Source of the DNA: Winogradskya humida
Lineage (GTDB): Bacteria > Actinomycetota > Actinomycetes > Mycobacteriales > Micromonosporaceae
Direction: 5' to 3'
Assembly: GCF_016862215.1 (NCBI RefSeq)
Contig: NZ_BOMN01000027.1
Coordinates: forward strand, 117,487-181,486
DNA length: 64,000 nt
The position numbers were made by a program, and so were the translations under genes. Shown here piece after piece: positions 40,375-50,227 of this stretch. Each line of letters begins with the position of its first letter. Within the stretch, counting starts at the first letter, position 1. Under the pieces are notes generated by a model. The model saw only the letters and a program-made list of their open reading frames with translations. It did no database searches and was not told the origin of the DNA.

Positions 40375-41496
40375 ATGGGCCGGGTGCGCAACGAGGTGAC
40401 CGGAGCTCGCCGGATCGTGGTCAAGGTGGGGTCGTCCTCGCTGACCACGGCCGCCGGCGGTATCGACGACCTGCGCGTCGACGCCCTGGTCGACGTGCTC
40501 GGCAAGCTGGCCACGCAGGGCCGTGAGGTGGTGCTGGTCTCCAGCGGCGCGATCGCGGCCGGCCTGGCCCCGCTCAAACTGCGCCGGCGTCCGCGCGACC
40601 TGGCCACCCAGCAGGCCGCGGCCTCGGTGGGCCAGGGCCTTTTGATCGCACGGTACGCAGCCGGCCTCGCAAGACACGGGCTGACCGTCGGGCAGGTCCT
40701 GCTCACGGTCGACGACGTGACCCGGCGCAAGAACTACCGAAACGCCTACCGGACCCTGCGCAAGCTGCTCGACCTCGGTGCCCTGCCGATCGTCAACGAG
40801 AACGACACCGTGGCCACCGAGGAGATCCGCTTCGGGGACAACGACCGGCTGGCCGCGCTCGTGGCCGCCCTGGTGCAGGCCGACCTGCTGGTGCTGCTCT
40901 CCGACGTGGACGCGCTCTACACGGGTAACCCCGCAGACCCCACATCACAGCGGGTGCCGCTCGTCTCGCCTGACACCGATCTGTCGCATATCTCGGTCGG
41001 GAGCGTGGGTTCGTCCGGGGTCGGCACCGGTGGCATGGTCACCAAGGTCGAGGCCGCCCGGATCGCCACCGGCTTCGGCATCCCCGTCGTGCTGACCGCG
41101 GCGCCACTGGCCGCGGCCGCCCTCGACGGCGACGACGTCGGGACCCTGTTCCATGCCGCCCAGCACCGGCCCACCGCCCGGCTCTTCTGGCTGGCCCACG
41201 CCACCTCCCCCCGCGGCCGGCTGCACCTCGACCCCGGCGCGGTCACCGCCGTCGTCGCCCGGCGCAAGTCACTGCTGCCCGCCGGCATCACCGCCGTCGA
41301 TGGCTCGTTCGCGGCGGGCGACGCCGTCGACCTGGTGGACGCGGGCTCCGGCGCCCCGATCGCCCGCGGGCTGGTCAACTACGACGCGGTCGAGCTGCCC
41401 GCACTGCTCGGGCGCTCCACCCCGGAGCTGGCCGCGTCGCTCGGCCCCGGCTACGAACGCGAAGTCGTCCACCGCGACGACCTGGTCCTGCTCTGA
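40375..41496 (+). CDS. proB: Glutamate 5-kinase
   Basis: 373 residues from ATG 40375 (GTG 40384 is an alternative). First step of proline synthesis: phosphorylates glutamate with ATP. Amino-acid kinase domain with [37 protein letters not shown] and [13 protein letters not shown]-terminal PUA domain over residues about 285-360 ([37 protein letters not shown]). proA follows after 49 bp, so the two form the usual operon. Confidence 0.95.
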   Translation: MGRVRNEVTGARRIVVKVGSSSLTTAAGGIDDLRVDALVDVLGKLATQGREVVLVSSGAIAAGLAPLKLRRRPRDLATQQAAASVGQGLLIARYAAGLARHGLTVGQVLLTVDDVTRRKNYRNAYRTLRKLLDLGALPIVNENDTVATEEIRFGDNDRLAALVAALVQADLLVLLSDVDALYTGNPADPTSQRVPLVSPDTDLSHISVGSVGSSGVGTGGMVTKVEAARIATGFGIPVVLTAAPLAAAALDGDDVGTLFHAAQHRPTARLFWLAHATSPRGRLHLDPGAVTAVVARRKSLLPAGITAVDGSFAAGDAVDLVDAGSGAPIARGLVNYDAVELPALLGRSTPELAASLGPGYEREVVHRDDLVLL

Positions 41497-41545
41497 CGAC
41501 TTTCCTGACCGCCTCCCCAAGCCCCTTTCGACTTTGGAGATCATC

Positions 41546-42784
41546 GTGAGTGTGCTTCAGCAGGCCGCCGACGCGCGGATCGCCGCCATCGACCTGGCCT
41601 CCGCCATCCGCTCGGAGAAGGACGCGGCGCTGCTCCTGATGGCGTCACGCCTGGTCGAGCGCGCGGACGACATCGTCACCGCGAACGCCGTCGACGTGGA
41701 GAATGCGCGTACATCAGGCCTGTCGGAATCCATGATCGACCGGCTGAGCCTGACCACCGACCGCATCACCGCGATGGCCGAAGGCCTGCGCCAGCTCGCC
41801 GCCCTGCCCGACCCGGTCGGCGACGTGATCCGCGGCTCGACCCTGGCCAACGGCCTCGAGCTACGCCAGATCCGGGTCCCGTTCGGCGTGGTGGGCATCA
41901 TCTACGAGGGCCGTCCCAACGTGACCGCCGACGCCGCGGGCATCTGCCTCAAATCCGGCAACGCGGTCCTGCTGCGCGGCTCCGGCTCGGCCATGAGCTC
42001 CAACGCCGCGATCGTCTCGGTGCTGCGCAAAGCGGTCGCCGACGCGGGCCTCCCCGCCGACGCCATCCAGCTGCTCGACGCCTCCAGCCGCGACTCGGTC
42101 AAGGAGCTGATGCGCGCCCGGGGCCTGGTCGACGTCCTCATCCCCCGCGGCGGCGCCTCGCTGATCAGGACGGTGGTCGAGGAATCCACGGTCCCGGTGA
42201 TCGAAACCGGCGTCGGCAACTGCCACGTGTACGTCGACGAGGCCGCCGATCTCGAAAAAGCCCTCGCCGTGGTCCTCAACTCCAAGACCCAGCGCCTCTC
42301 CACCTGCAACACCGCGGAGACGCTCCTGGTCAACGCCACCCTCGCGGAGACGTTCCTCCCCCTCGTGGTCGAGGAGCTGATCAACGCCGGCGTCACCATC
42401 CACGGCGACCCCCGCGTCGCCACGCTCGACGGCGTGGTCCCGGCCACCGACGAGGACTGGGACAAGGAATACCTCTCCGCGGACATCGCCGTCGCCGTCG
42501 TCGACACCCTCGAAGACGCCCTCGACCACATCCGCCGCCACGGCACCGGCCACACCGAGGCCATCGTCAGCGAAAACGTGACAGCCACCCGCCGCTTCAC
42601 CGCCGGCGTCGACGCGGCAGCCGTCATGATCAACGCGTCGACCCGCTTCACGGACGGCGGCGAGTTCGGCTTCGGCGCCGAAATCGGCATCAGCACCCAG
42701 AAACTCCACGCCCGCGGCCCGATGGGCCTCCCCGAACTGACCTCCACGAAGTACGTGGTGACGGGCAACGGCCACACGCGCTGA
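41546..42784 (+). CDS. proA: Gamma-glutamyl phosphate reductase
   Basis: 412 residues from GTG 41546 with GGAG six bases upstream. Second step of proline synthesis, NADPH-dependent, in the aldehyde dehydrogenase superfamily. Conserved: [45 protein letters not shown], the catalytic Cys in [13 protein letters not shown] and [23 protein letters not shown] (shortened motif). Normal length and context behind proB. Confidence 0.96.
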   Translation: MSVLQQAADARIAAIDLASAIRSEKDAALLLMASRLVERADDIVTANAVDVENARTSGLSESMIDRLSLTTDRITAMAEGLRQLAALPDPVGDVIRGSTLANGLELRQIRVPFGVVGIIYEGRPNVTADAAGICLKSGNAVLLRGSGSAMSSNAAIVSVLRKAVADAGLPADAIQLLDASSRDSVKELMRARGLVDVLIPRGGASLIRTVVEESTVPVIETGVGNCHVYVDEAADLEKALAVVLNSKTQRLSTCNTAETLLVNATLAETFLPLVVEELINAGVTIHGDPRVATLDGVVPATDEDWDKEYLSADIAVAVVDTLEDALDHIRRHGTGHTEAIVSENVTATRRFTAGVDAAAVMINASTRFTDGGEFGFGAEIGISTQKLHARGPMGLPELTSTKYVVTGNGHTR

Positions 42785-42795
42785 TCTGGGCAGAT

Positions 42796-42845
42796 GCTTC
42801 AGCGGCAGGCGCTTCAGCGGCGGACGCTTCAGCTGCAGCGCTTCA
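42796..42845. repeat. Four short tandem repeats at the proA 3' end
   Basis: GCTTCA-type units start at 42796, 42811, 42826 and 42840, spaced 15, 15 and 14 bp; the fuller unit is GCTTCAGCGGCGGAC. The array fills the gap between the proA stop (42784) and the stop of the convergent cyclase-repeat gene (42843). Confidence 0.7.
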
Positions 42846-43649
42846 ACGGCAGGCGCGGATGGCGGTCAGGGTGATGTTGACGTCGAAGATGGGGCCTTCG
42901 TCGCTGTCCCAGCCGCCGTCCGTGCGCTGCGTCTCCCCGAGCCGCTTCCGGGCACTGCGCAGAAGCCAGTCATCACCCAGGTTGACCCGGCGCAGGGCCG
43001 CCGCCATGTTCGCGACATCCGCCGCGGACATGTCACCGAGCCGGTCACCCAGCACCAACTGCACCCGCGCCGACTCGTAGAAGAACTGGGCCTCGTTCAA
43101 CAGTCCCGCCGCATGCCAGCCTGCCGCCAGAAACGACGGCCACGTCCCGTCCGGTCGCAACTGCCCGGCCACAAAGGCAGCGGCTCTGGCGAGGGTGTCG
43201 CCATGACGGGCCGGCGCCTCATGATGGGGATGGGCTTCGAGCTCCGCCACGGACATCCAGAACCCGGCCACCGAGCTCAGATAGAGCGTCGCCTCAGGAT
43301 CGCCCGGCATCGCCCACGCGGGAGCCTCCGCGGCCAGCGCGGCATCCTCCTGCCAGCTGCCGTCGGGCCGCTGCACCGCCGCCAGCCAGGCCAGCGCCTT
43401 GTCGATGTGCTCGCCGCCCAGATCCCCGAGGTCGTCAAGCTCCGCCAGCCGGAAACAGGTCGCGTCAACCGAAGGCACGTCGCGATCCCCACCGGCGGGC
43501 CACCCACCGGCCGCGGTCTGCCCGCTGTCGATCCGCTCCAGCACACTCTCGGACGGCCGGCTCCCCGCCCTCAGATATGACAGCCGAGCCCGCTCAACGG
43601 CGTCACCGTGCGCCACGACGTACCCGATCGCCGCATCGATATCGACCAC
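42843..43649 (-). CDS. Prenyltransferase/squalene-cyclase repeat protein, short form
   Basis: 268 residues from GTG 43649. At least four QW-like repeats are visible: TAAGGWPAGGDRD, AVQRPDGSWQED, QLRPDGTWPSF and TQRTDGGWDSDEG, the beta-turn signature of the alpha/alpha barrels of squalene cyclases and prenyltransferases. No DXDD catalytic motif is visible and length is under half of a hopene cyclase. It may be a single-barrel relative with a binding role. Divergent from the DUF4240 gene. Confidence 0.75.
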   Translation of the reverse strand: MVDIDAAIGYVVAHGDAVERARLSYLRAGSRPSESVLERIDSGQTAAGGWPAGGDRDVPSVDATCFRLAELDDLGDLGGEHIDKALAWLAAVQRPDGSWQEDAALAAEAPAWAMPGDPEATLYLSSVAGFWMSVAELEAHPHHEAPARHGDTLARAAAFVAGQLRPDGTWPSFLAAGWHAAGLLNEAQFFYESARVQLVLGDRLGDMSAADVANMAAALRRVNLGDDWLLRSARKRLGETQRTDGGWDSDEGPIFDVNITLTAIRACR

Positions 43650-43704
43650 CCTCGTGACGCTACAACGGTCCCGGTGCTTTCGCCCGCCCGTCACAATCAT
43701 CGTC

Positions 43705-44253
43705 GTGGACACCACAGACGTATGGCACCTGATCGACCAGGCCCGAGCCGACCTGACCGACCCCCGCGACGCCGACGACATCGCCGCCCGCGCGACCTCC
43801 CTGCTGGCCGGCCGCCCACCTGCCGACATCGAGGCATTCGCCCAGCCGCTGTGGGACCTGCTCGCCCACTCATACCGCGCGGACCTGTGGGCCGCCGCGT
43901 ACACGATCAACGGCGGCGCCTCCGACGACGGCTTCGACTACTTCCGCGGCTGGCTCATCGCCCAGGGCCAGGCAACCTACGACCAGGCACTCACCGACCC
44001 GGACAGCCTCGCCGACCACCCCGCCGTCATCCAAGCCGCCGCCGACGAAATGGAACTCTCCGGCGAAGACATCCTCGGCATCGCCTGGACGGCCCACCGC
44101 CAGGCCAGCGGCAAGGACCTACCCGACAACGCCTTCACCATCACCTACCCGGACCTGGACCCAGCCTGGGATTTCGACTTCGACAACCCAGAAGAAATCC
44201 ACCGCCGCCTACCGAAACTGGCCGCCCTCTTCCTGGAGCCCGACGAAACCTGA
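43705..44253 (+). CDS. DUF4240 protein
   Basis: 182 residues from GTG 43705. DUF4240 signature: VWHLIDQARADLTD at the N-terminus, LWAAAYTINGGASDDGFDYF, RGWLIAQGQATYDQALTDPD. These proteins are acidic, cytoplasmic and uncharacterised; they recur in actinobacterial and firmicute accessory neighbourhoods. C-terminus is acidic (DPAWDFDFDNPEEIHRR). A hairpin terminator lies at 44387-44431 and the 133 bp before it contain three copies of CTGCAAGCGCCC. Confidence 0.8.
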   Translation: MDTTDVWHLIDQARADLTDPRDADDIAARATSLLAGRPPADIEAFAQPLWDLLAHSYRADLWAAAYTINGGASDDGFDYFRGWLIAQGQATYDQALTDPDSLADHPAVIQAAADEMELSGEDILGIAWTAHRQASGKDLPDNAFTITYPDLDPAWDFDFDNPEEIHRRLPKLAALFLEPDET

Positions 44254-44386
44254 GCCGGCGCCCCGCGCCGCGCTGTTGATTGCGCTGCAAGCGCCCCACC
44301 CTCCGTGGTCTGCAAGCGCCCCGCGCTGCAAGCGCCCGCCCAGCCACTCCCCCACCGCAACCCGGCCACCCACCCCGCTCGATGCC

Positions 44387-44431
44387 AAAGGCCGCCCGCA
44401 CCCCCGGACCCCGGGCGCACGGACGGCCTTT
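44387..44431. terminator. Hairpin terminator between DUF4240 and moeZ
   Basis: AAAGGCCGCCCG (44387-44398) pairs with CGGACGGCCTTT (44420-44431) over 12 bp with one mismatch; an inner CCGG/CCGG stem extends it. It serves the two convergent genes. Confidence 0.7.
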
Positions 44432-44450
44432 GACCTAAAGCGAAGCGCTA

Positions 44451-45632
44451 TCAGTAAGAAGGCAACGAAGGATCAACAGTGTTGACCCAGGAAACGATCC
44501 CACCCTGGACATGTACGGCGTCCTTGAAGCCGGCCGACTTGATCACGGCCAGCGCCTCAGCAGACCGCACGCCGGACTTGCAGTGGAGCACGATCTGCCG
44601 GTCCTGCGGGAAGCGGGACAGTGCCTCGCCCGAAAGGATCTCGCCCTTCGGGATCAGCGTGGCGCCCGGGATCGAGACGATCTCGTACTCAGCGGGCTCG
44701 CGGACGTCGACGAGGAACACGTCCTTGCCCGCGTCCTGCCACTCCTTGAGCTCCCTGGCGGTGATCGTGGCGTCGAGGGTGGCTTCCTGGGCCTCGGTGG
44801 AGACGGCGCCGCAGAAGTCCTCGTAGTCCTCGAGGAGGTCGGTGACCGTGGGGTTCTCGCCGCAGAGTGCGCAGTTGGGGTCCTTGCGGACCTTGATCTT
44901 GCGGTACTCCATCTCGAGGGCGTCGTAGACAATCAGCTTGCCGACCAGGGGCTCGCCGATGCCGGTGATGAGCTTGATGGCCTCGTTGACCTGGATGGAG
45001 CCGATAGACGCGCAGAGCACGCCGAGGACGCCGCCCTCAGCGCAGCTCGGGACCATGCCGGGCGGCGGGGGCTCGGGGTAGAGGCAGCGGTAGCAGGGGC
45101 CGTGCTCTTCCCAGAACACGGATGCCTGGCCGTCGAAGCGGTAGATGGAACCCCAGACGTACGGCTTGCCGAGCAGCACCGCGGCATCGTTGACCATGTA
45201 GCGGGTCGCGAAGTTGTCGGTGCCGTCGACGATCAGGTCGTACTGACTGAAGATCTCCTTGACGTTGTCGACGTCGAGGGCGGTGTTGTGGACGACCACG
45301 TTCACCAGCGGGTTGATCTCGCGGATGCTCGACGCGGCAGACTCGGCCTTGGGCCGGCCGACGTCGGAGACACCGTGGATGATCTGGCGCTGCAGGTTGG
45401 ACTCGTCGACGGTGTCGAAGTCGACGATGCCCAGCGTGCCCACCCCGGCCGCGGCCAGGTAGAGCAGGGCCGGCGAACCGAGACCGCCGGCGCCGACGAC
45501 GAGCACCTTGGCGTTCTTGAGCCGCTTCTGCCCGGCCATGCCGACGTCAGGGATGATCAGGTGACGGGAATAGCGCTGGATCTCATCGATCGACAGCTGA
45601 GCCGCCGGCTCGACGAGCGGGGGCAGTGACAC
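44451..45632 (-). CDS. moeZ: MoeZ-type adenylyltransferase/sulfurtransferase
   Basis: 393 residues from GTG 45632, with GGGGAG upstream; the start agrees with the usual SLPPLVEP N-terminus, so the ATG at 45671 is rejected. ThiF/MoeB domain at residues about 20-250 (VLVVGAGGLGSPALLYLA, FDTVDESNLQRQ, DGTDNFATRYMVNDA) and a C-terminal rhodanese domain with active Cys in IVLHCKSGVRSAEA. It adenylates and thiocarboxylates sulfur carriers such as MoaD, ThiS and CysO. Zinc Cys pairs are at GPCYRCLYP and NCALCGEN. Confidence 0.95.
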   Translation of the reverse strand: MSLPPLVEPAAQLSIDEIQRYSRHLIIPDVGMAGQKRLKNAKVLVVGAGGLGSPALLYLAAAGVGTLGIVDFDTVDESNLQRQIIHGVSDVGRPKAESAASSIREINPLVNVVVHNTALDVDNVKEIFSQYDLIVDGTDNFATRYMVNDAAVLLGKPYVWGSIYRFDGQASVFWEEHGPCYRCLYPEPPPPGMVPSCAEGGVLGVLCASIGSIQVNEAIKLITGIGEPLVGKLIVYDALEMEYRKIKVRKDPNCALCGENPTVTDLLEDYEDFCGAVSTEAQEATLDATITARELKEWQDAGKDVFLVDVREPAEYEIVSIPGATLIPKGEILSGEALSRFPQDRQIVLHCKSGVRSAEALAVIKSAGFKDAVHVQGGIVSWVNTVDPSLPSY

Positions 45633-45744
45633 GGTGAACTCCCCGGGTTGACGGTAAGGTGCGCCCACCATTGTTGCTCGTTGATTGCCGGAGTGGGAAT
45701 GACGAGGAACACCGGCCCGACATGCGGGACGCGGGAATCATTCG

Positions 45745-48700
45745 TCAGTCGATCGGGTTCCCGGCGTACCGCTTCCCGTCCAGGTACGCCCAGGCGTTCG
45801 CAACGCACCCGTTGAGCCCGTAAGTCTGCTGCATCATGACCGGAGCGGGCTTCCCCTTGCCCGGGCAGGCCTCGTGCGAGTGCCCGAGCTGGTGTCCCAC
45901 CTCGTGGTTGATCGTGTACGCCCGGTACACCTCGAGCGGCGCGTCGTAGTCGGGCACGGCATCACGCCACCGGTCGAGGTTCATGATGACCTGCCCGGGC
46001 ATCCGGCACGAGCTGAACGCCGCCGTCTTGAGACCCCCGGTCGCGCACATCTTCTCCGACGTCTTCGCCGAGCTCAGATAGATCGTGAACTCCGACCCGG
46101 CCGCCTGCGGAACCCGCTGCAGCCGGAACTGCCGCCCCGCGATCCAGCTCCGCGGGTCACCGAGGATCCGGTCGACCTCAGCGGCGAACTCGTTCCCGTT
46201 ACCGTTCCCGGTCCGGTTCTCCACCGCCACCTTGAACCGCCGCAGCGTGCCGGTCGTGCCGAGCACCGGCCCGTACCCTCCGACGAAGGAGAATCCGGTC
46301 GAGCTCACGTTCGTCGGTGCCTTCGTCGGCGGCTGATCAACGGCATCGGGCGGAATTCCACCCGCAGTGGTCTTGGTGGGAGCGGCAGTCGCGGTCGCAG
46401 TCGGCTCCGCCGGCTTCACGGGTACGCCCTGAGCGCCGGGCGCCAGAGCCCCCGTCCCCGCCTTGTCGACCGGAGTCGCGCTGTTGTTGCTGCTCCGCAC
46501 GACCTGCCCGACCACCAGCACCACAATCGCGATGAGCAGGAAAATCAGCACAGCCGCCTGCCGCCGCCGCAGCATCCGCCGGACGCCGGGCTCCACGGTC
46601 GCCGGAGCGCCCTGCCCTGCGACAACAGCGTCCGCATCGGCTGCGGGCGGCATGACCATATCCGGCCCGACGATGGGCGGCATCTGCTCAGTGGCCGCGC
46701 CTTCAGCCCAAATACTCTGGGTACGCCCACCGGGCGCCACCCCGAACGGAGCCCCCACCGGCGGAAACCCATACTCCCCAGGAGCAACGAACGCCCCCGG
46801 CACCCCCCGCACCGCAGCACCCGGCCCTGCACTGTCGAGCCCTGCGCTGTTGAGCTCTGCGCTGGTCGGCCCCGCGCTGCTAGGCCCGGCACTGGTGGGC
46901 CCGGCACTGCTGGGCCCCGCGCTATCCGTCCCTGCCACCGCGAGACCCGATGCCTCCACCGGCGAGGCGTTGCGGCTGGCAGGGGCCTCAGCCGGCGCGA
47001 CGCTGCGACTGGCCGGAGCCTCGACCGGCATGGCCACCTCGGTAAGCGCAGCCGACTCGCCGACCTTGGCATCCACACCACTACCGTCAGCCGCTATCTC
47101 GACAGGCTCGGTCGCTTCCACCGGCCTGCCCGGCTCGATGGGAATTGTCGGCCGAGTAGGAATTTCCCCCGGCGGCGTCCCCTCCACCGGAGGCCGGGTC
47201 GCTGCCCCCGTACGCGCAGCCGAAGGCCGGCTCCTGCCCGAAGTCGCCCGCGAAGGCCGATTGGCAGGCCCCGCAGTCTTACCCCCCGAACGCCGAACCG
47301 GCCGCTGAACCTCAGTCCCTGCCGCAGCCATAACAAGCGCATCAGCCGCAACCGCACCCCCCGCCGCCCGGCTCTTGGCCCCCGCGGAAGCATCAGCCTC
47401 GCCGGCGGCATAAGCCTCAGCGACATCCTCAGCATTGAGAACCCCACCAGACTCCCCCACCACAGCCCGAGCAGCCCGACTCCGAGCCCGAGTCGCAGTA
47501 GCCGGAGTCGCCTTCTTCTCCGGCACTACAACCTCGGCCAGGCCCCCTTGAGAACCCGTCACCTTTGCCGCGGTTCCCTCTGCCGACGTCGCCTTGGTAG
47601 GTGCCGCCTTACGAGGGGCAGGTTTGGTCGAGGTTGCGCTCGTTGACTCGGTCTTCGTAGTACCGGGACTTGTTGAGGTCGCCTTACCCGCGGAAGCCGC
47701 CTTGATTACCGGACCCGCGGGAGCCGACTTGGTTGCGGTCTTCGTGGCCGCGGTCGTGGCAGGGGCAGCCTTCGCCGGCGTCGCCTTCGCTGCCCCTGCT
47801 TTAGCGGTCGTGATCTTGGTCGGCGCGGTCTTAGCCGGTGCGGCCTTAGCCGGCGCGGGCGTGGTCTTGACCGCCGCAGGTTTGGTCGCCGGAGGCTTCT
47901 CAGCCGAGGTTTTTGCGGAGACGGCCTTGGTGGGCGACGTTTTCGCAGGGTTTGCCTTGGCAGGGGTCGCCTTGGCAGAGGCCACCCGGGTCGCGGTCTT
48001 GACCGGGGCGGTCATCGCCGTCGCGGTCTTGGCAGGCGCGGTCTTGGCAGGCGCGGTCTTGGCAGGCGCGGTCTTGGCAGGCGCGGTCTTGGCAGGCGCG
48101 GTCTTGGCGATCGGTGCCTTTGCGGGAGCCGTCTTGCCTACTCCGGCTTTCGACGCCGTGGCTGCGGATGTCTTGACCGGAGCGGCTTTGGTTGCCGCCG
48201 CGCTGGTCGAAGCCGTCCTGGTGGCGACCGACTTGGCCGCGGGAGCCTTAGTGGCGGCAGCCTTGGTGGTAGTCGACTTGGTGGCAGTCGACTTGGCCGG
48301 AGCGGAGCCAGCCGCGGCTCCGCTCGCCGCAGTTGACTTACCGATAGCTGCGGTAGTCACGCCTGAATTCGCCGGCGTCGACCTTGTAGCAGCCACCGTG
48401 GCCTTGGACCGCGCCGCAAGAGGCCCCCCAGACCGCGCCGCACGCGACCCGGCCGCACGCGACCCAGCCGCACCAGACCCGGCCGCGCCGGATCGGGCCG
48501 CACGAGACCCAGCCGCACCAGACCCGGCCGCGCCGGATCGGGCCGCGCCAGACCCAGCCGCAACAGAGCGGGCCGCACCGGATCGGGCCGCACCGGATCG
48601 GGCCGCGCCAGACCTGCGCGGGGCCGATCCGATATCGACCACAACTGCTTGCTGGGTCGCGGCATCTGGGGTATCTCCGGGATGGACCGATCCAGGCTCA

Positions 48701-49083
48701 GCACCACCAGGCCGCACCACACCGGGCTGGACCACACTGGACCCGATCGCGCCGGACCCAACAGCCGTGGCCCTTGCCCCCATCGGCTCAACCACATTGG
48801 GCTGGGCCGTCGCAGGCCTAACCGCAGCAGGCCTAACCGCAGCACGCTTAGCCATCGCACGCTCAGCCACATCGGGCTGGGCCACAACGGCCTGGGCCAC
48901 CGCGCGCTCAGCCACCGCAGGCTCAGCCGCAGCGGGCTGGGCCGGGGTCGGCTTGGGCTTGGTGGGGCGTGGGCGTGCGGGGGTGTTGGTGGGCGCGGGG
49001 GTCTTCGCCGTCGGTGGGTTCCTGGGGGGCTGCTCCTCAGCGGCGGTCCGGGGAGCTGCGGAACCTTTTGTCGCCTTTGCCAT
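45745..49083 (-). CDS. Giant DUF3152 protein with histone-H1-like N-terminal tail
   Basis: 1112 residues from ATG 49083. Residues about 1-560 are Lys/Ala/Pro/Thr-rich with tandem AKTAP units and RSGAA units, like histone H1/HupS tails. About 560-840 is acidic to neutral with SAGPSSAGPT repeats. One membrane segment lies near 842-862 (AAVLIFLLIAIVVLVVGQVV). The last 200 residues are the extracytoplasmic DUF3152 domain with zinc-protease-like HEVGHQLGHSHE and paired Cys. Orientation (N inside) puts the basic tail in the cytoplasm. No clear Shine-Dalgarno is seen before the ATG. Confidence 0.85.
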   Translation of the reverse strand: MAKATKGSAAPRTAAEEQPPRNPPTAKTPAPTNTPARPRPTKPKPTPAQPAAAEPAVAERAVAQAVVAQPDVAERAMAKRAAVRPAAVRPATAQPNVVEPMGARATAVGSGAIGSSVVQPGVVRPGGAEPGSVHPGDTPDAATQQAVVVDIGSAPRRSGAARSGAARSGAARSVAAGSGAARSGAAGSGAAGSRAARSGAAGSGAAGSRAAGSRAARSGGPLAARSKATVAATRSTPANSGVTTAAIGKSTAASGAAAGSAPAKSTATKSTTTKAAATKAPAAKSVATRTASTSAAATKAAPVKTSAATASKAGVGKTAPAKAPIAKTAPAKTAPAKTAPAKTAPAKTAPAKTATAMTAPVKTATRVASAKATPAKANPAKTSPTKAVSAKTSAEKPPATKPAAVKTTPAPAKAAPAKTAPTKITTAKAGAAKATPAKAAPATTAATKTATKSAPAGPVIKAASAGKATSTSPGTTKTESTSATSTKPAPRKAAPTKATSAEGTAAKVTGSQGGLAEVVVPEKKATPATATRARSRAARAVVGESGGVLNAEDVAEAYAAGEADASAGAKSRAAGGAVAADALVMAAAGTEVQRPVRRSGGKTAGPANRPSRATSGRSRPSAARTGAATRPPVEGTPPGEIPTRPTIPIEPGRPVEATEPVEIAADGSGVDAKVGESAALTEVAMPVEAPASRSVAPAEAPASRNASPVEASGLAVAGTDSAGPSSAGPTSAGPSSAGPTSAELNSAGLDSAGPGAAVRGVPGAFVAPGEYGFPPVGAPFGVAPGGRTQSIWAEGAATEQMPPIVGPDMVMPPAADADAVVAGQGAPATVEPGVRRMLRRRQAAVLIFLLIAIVVLVVGQVVRSSNNSATPVDKAGTGALAPGAQGVPVKPAEPTATATAAPTKTTAGGIPPDAVDQPPTKAPTNVSSTGFSFVGGYGPVLGTTGTLRRFKVAVENRTGNGNGNEFAAEVDRILGDPRSWIAGRQFRLQRVPQAAGSEFTIYLSSAKTSEKMCATGGLKTAAFSSCRMPGQVIMNLDRWRDAVPDYDAPLEVYRAYTINHEVGHQLGHSHEACPGKGKPAPVMMQQTYGLNGCVANAWAYLDGKRYAGNPID
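48031..48105. repeat. Five perfect 15-bp repeats in the DUF3152 tail
   Basis: GGCAGGCGCGGTCTT is repeated five times without error from 48031 to 48105, followed by a sixth diverged copy. On the minus strand it codes AKTAP pentapeptides. The unit length keeps the frame when copy number changes. Confidence 0.9.
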
Positions 49084-49173
49084 AACATAGGCCAGAGTGC
49101 CAGAGGGCGGCGGTTGTCACAGGCGTTTCGCGAGACGTACTCAGAACCATCCGATCGTATGGGCCCCGGCGGG

Positions 49174-50127
49174 TCAGACCGGTGGACCTTGGAGCAGGTT
49201 GCCATCTCTGCGTGGCCAAGGGTATGGGATGCAACCACGAAGGGTGAGGGTCTGCTGGACCATCACCGGGGCCGGGCCTCCGCGTTTTGGGCAGCCTTCG
49301 TGGTGGCGGCCCAGTTCGTGGCCCACCTCGTGGTTGATCACGTACTGGCGGTAGACCGCGAGGGTGATTTTGGCGCTGATGTAGGGCTGGGCCGAGAGCC
49401 GCCAGCGGTCCAGGTTGATGATCGCGCGGCCGGTGGAGCGGCAGGATGTGTAGGGGCGGCCGCCGACGTCGATGGCCACTCCTCCGATGCGGCACATGCG
49501 GCCGGCGGTTTCGCGGGTGGCGAGGTAGACGGTGAAGCTGGCTTTCACGTTGCCCGGGACCCGTTGCAGGCGGAGCCGGCCGTCGCCGATCCAGCTGCGG
49601 TCGTCGCCGAGGATGGCCTCGACCTGGGTGGCGAACGAGTTCAGGTCCTCGTTGCTGCCCTTCTCGACCGCCACGTGGAAGCGGCGCATGGTGCCGGACG
49701 TGCCGAAGATTTTGCTCCAGCCCTGCGCATAGTCGAAGGTTCCCGTGCCGCGGGTCGGCACGGCTCCCGGGAGCGCGGTCACGGCTTCCGGGCTCACCTC
49801 ACCAGCAGGGGAACCCGGACCGGCAGAGGAAACCGCATCGGTGGGGGGAACCGCACCGGCAGACGGAGCAGCGCCGGCAGCGGAAGCATCGGACGGACCA
49901 GCGGCAGAGGGCAGGACACCGGCAGATATAACAGGTGACGGAGCAGGCCCGGCAGAAGCGCCGGAGGTGCCCGGCGTGGAGGTCGTCGACGACCAGACCG
50001 TGGGCAGGAGCAGGCCTCCGACCAGGAGTACGACCACGACCATCATCGCGGCGAGCCACCAGCGGCGGCGGTCGGTGCCCGGCTCGGGCGCTTCGGTGAC
50101 GGCGTCGGGCGTGGGGGTGTCGATCAT
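49174..50127 (-). CDS. DUF3152 protein, short paralogue
   Basis: 317 residues. A short cytoplasmic part with DRRRWWLAAMM, one membrane segment (MVVVVLLVGGLLLPTVW), a Ser/Ala/Pro/Gly linker of about 85 residues, then the DUF3152 domain (TGTFDYAQGWSKIFGTSGTM, IINLDRWRLSAQPY) ending in HEVGHELGRHHEGCP, a HExxHxxGxxH zinc site as in metzincin-like peptidases. It lies 90 bp upstream of the giant paralogue on the same strand, so the pair arose by tandem duplication. Confidence 0.88.
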   Translation of the reverse strand: MIDTPTPDAVTEAPEPGTDRRRWWLAAMMVVVVLLVGGLLLPTVWSSTTSTPGTSGASAGPAPSPVISAGVLPSAAGPSDASAAGAAPSAGAVPPTDAVSSAGPGSPAGEVSPEAVTALPGAVPTRGTGTFDYAQGWSKIFGTSGTMRRFHVAVEKGSNEDLNSFATQVEAILGDDRSWIGDGRLRLQRVPGNVKASFTVYLATRETAGRMCRIGGVAIDVGGRPYTSCRSTGRAIINLDRWRLSAQPYISAKITLAVYRQYVINHEVGHELGRHHEGCPKRGGPAPVMVQQTLTLRGCIPYPWPRRDGNLLQGPPV

Positions 50128-50227
50128 CGGCCGTCAGGGTGCCACACGGCATCGGGGGTGATTCGCGCGCCTGTTGTCACTGAGATCTCTTACCCAGCGG
50201 CGCGCGTGGCGTATCCCCGAACGCCGA

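Noticed and set aside
47594..49090. A 498-codon open frame on the plus strand opposite the giant DUF3152 gene, hydrophobic in appearance
   Set aside because: Its Val/Ala/Leu-rich sequence is the mirror of Lys/Ala/Pro repeats in GC-rich DNA; no start signal or family features.
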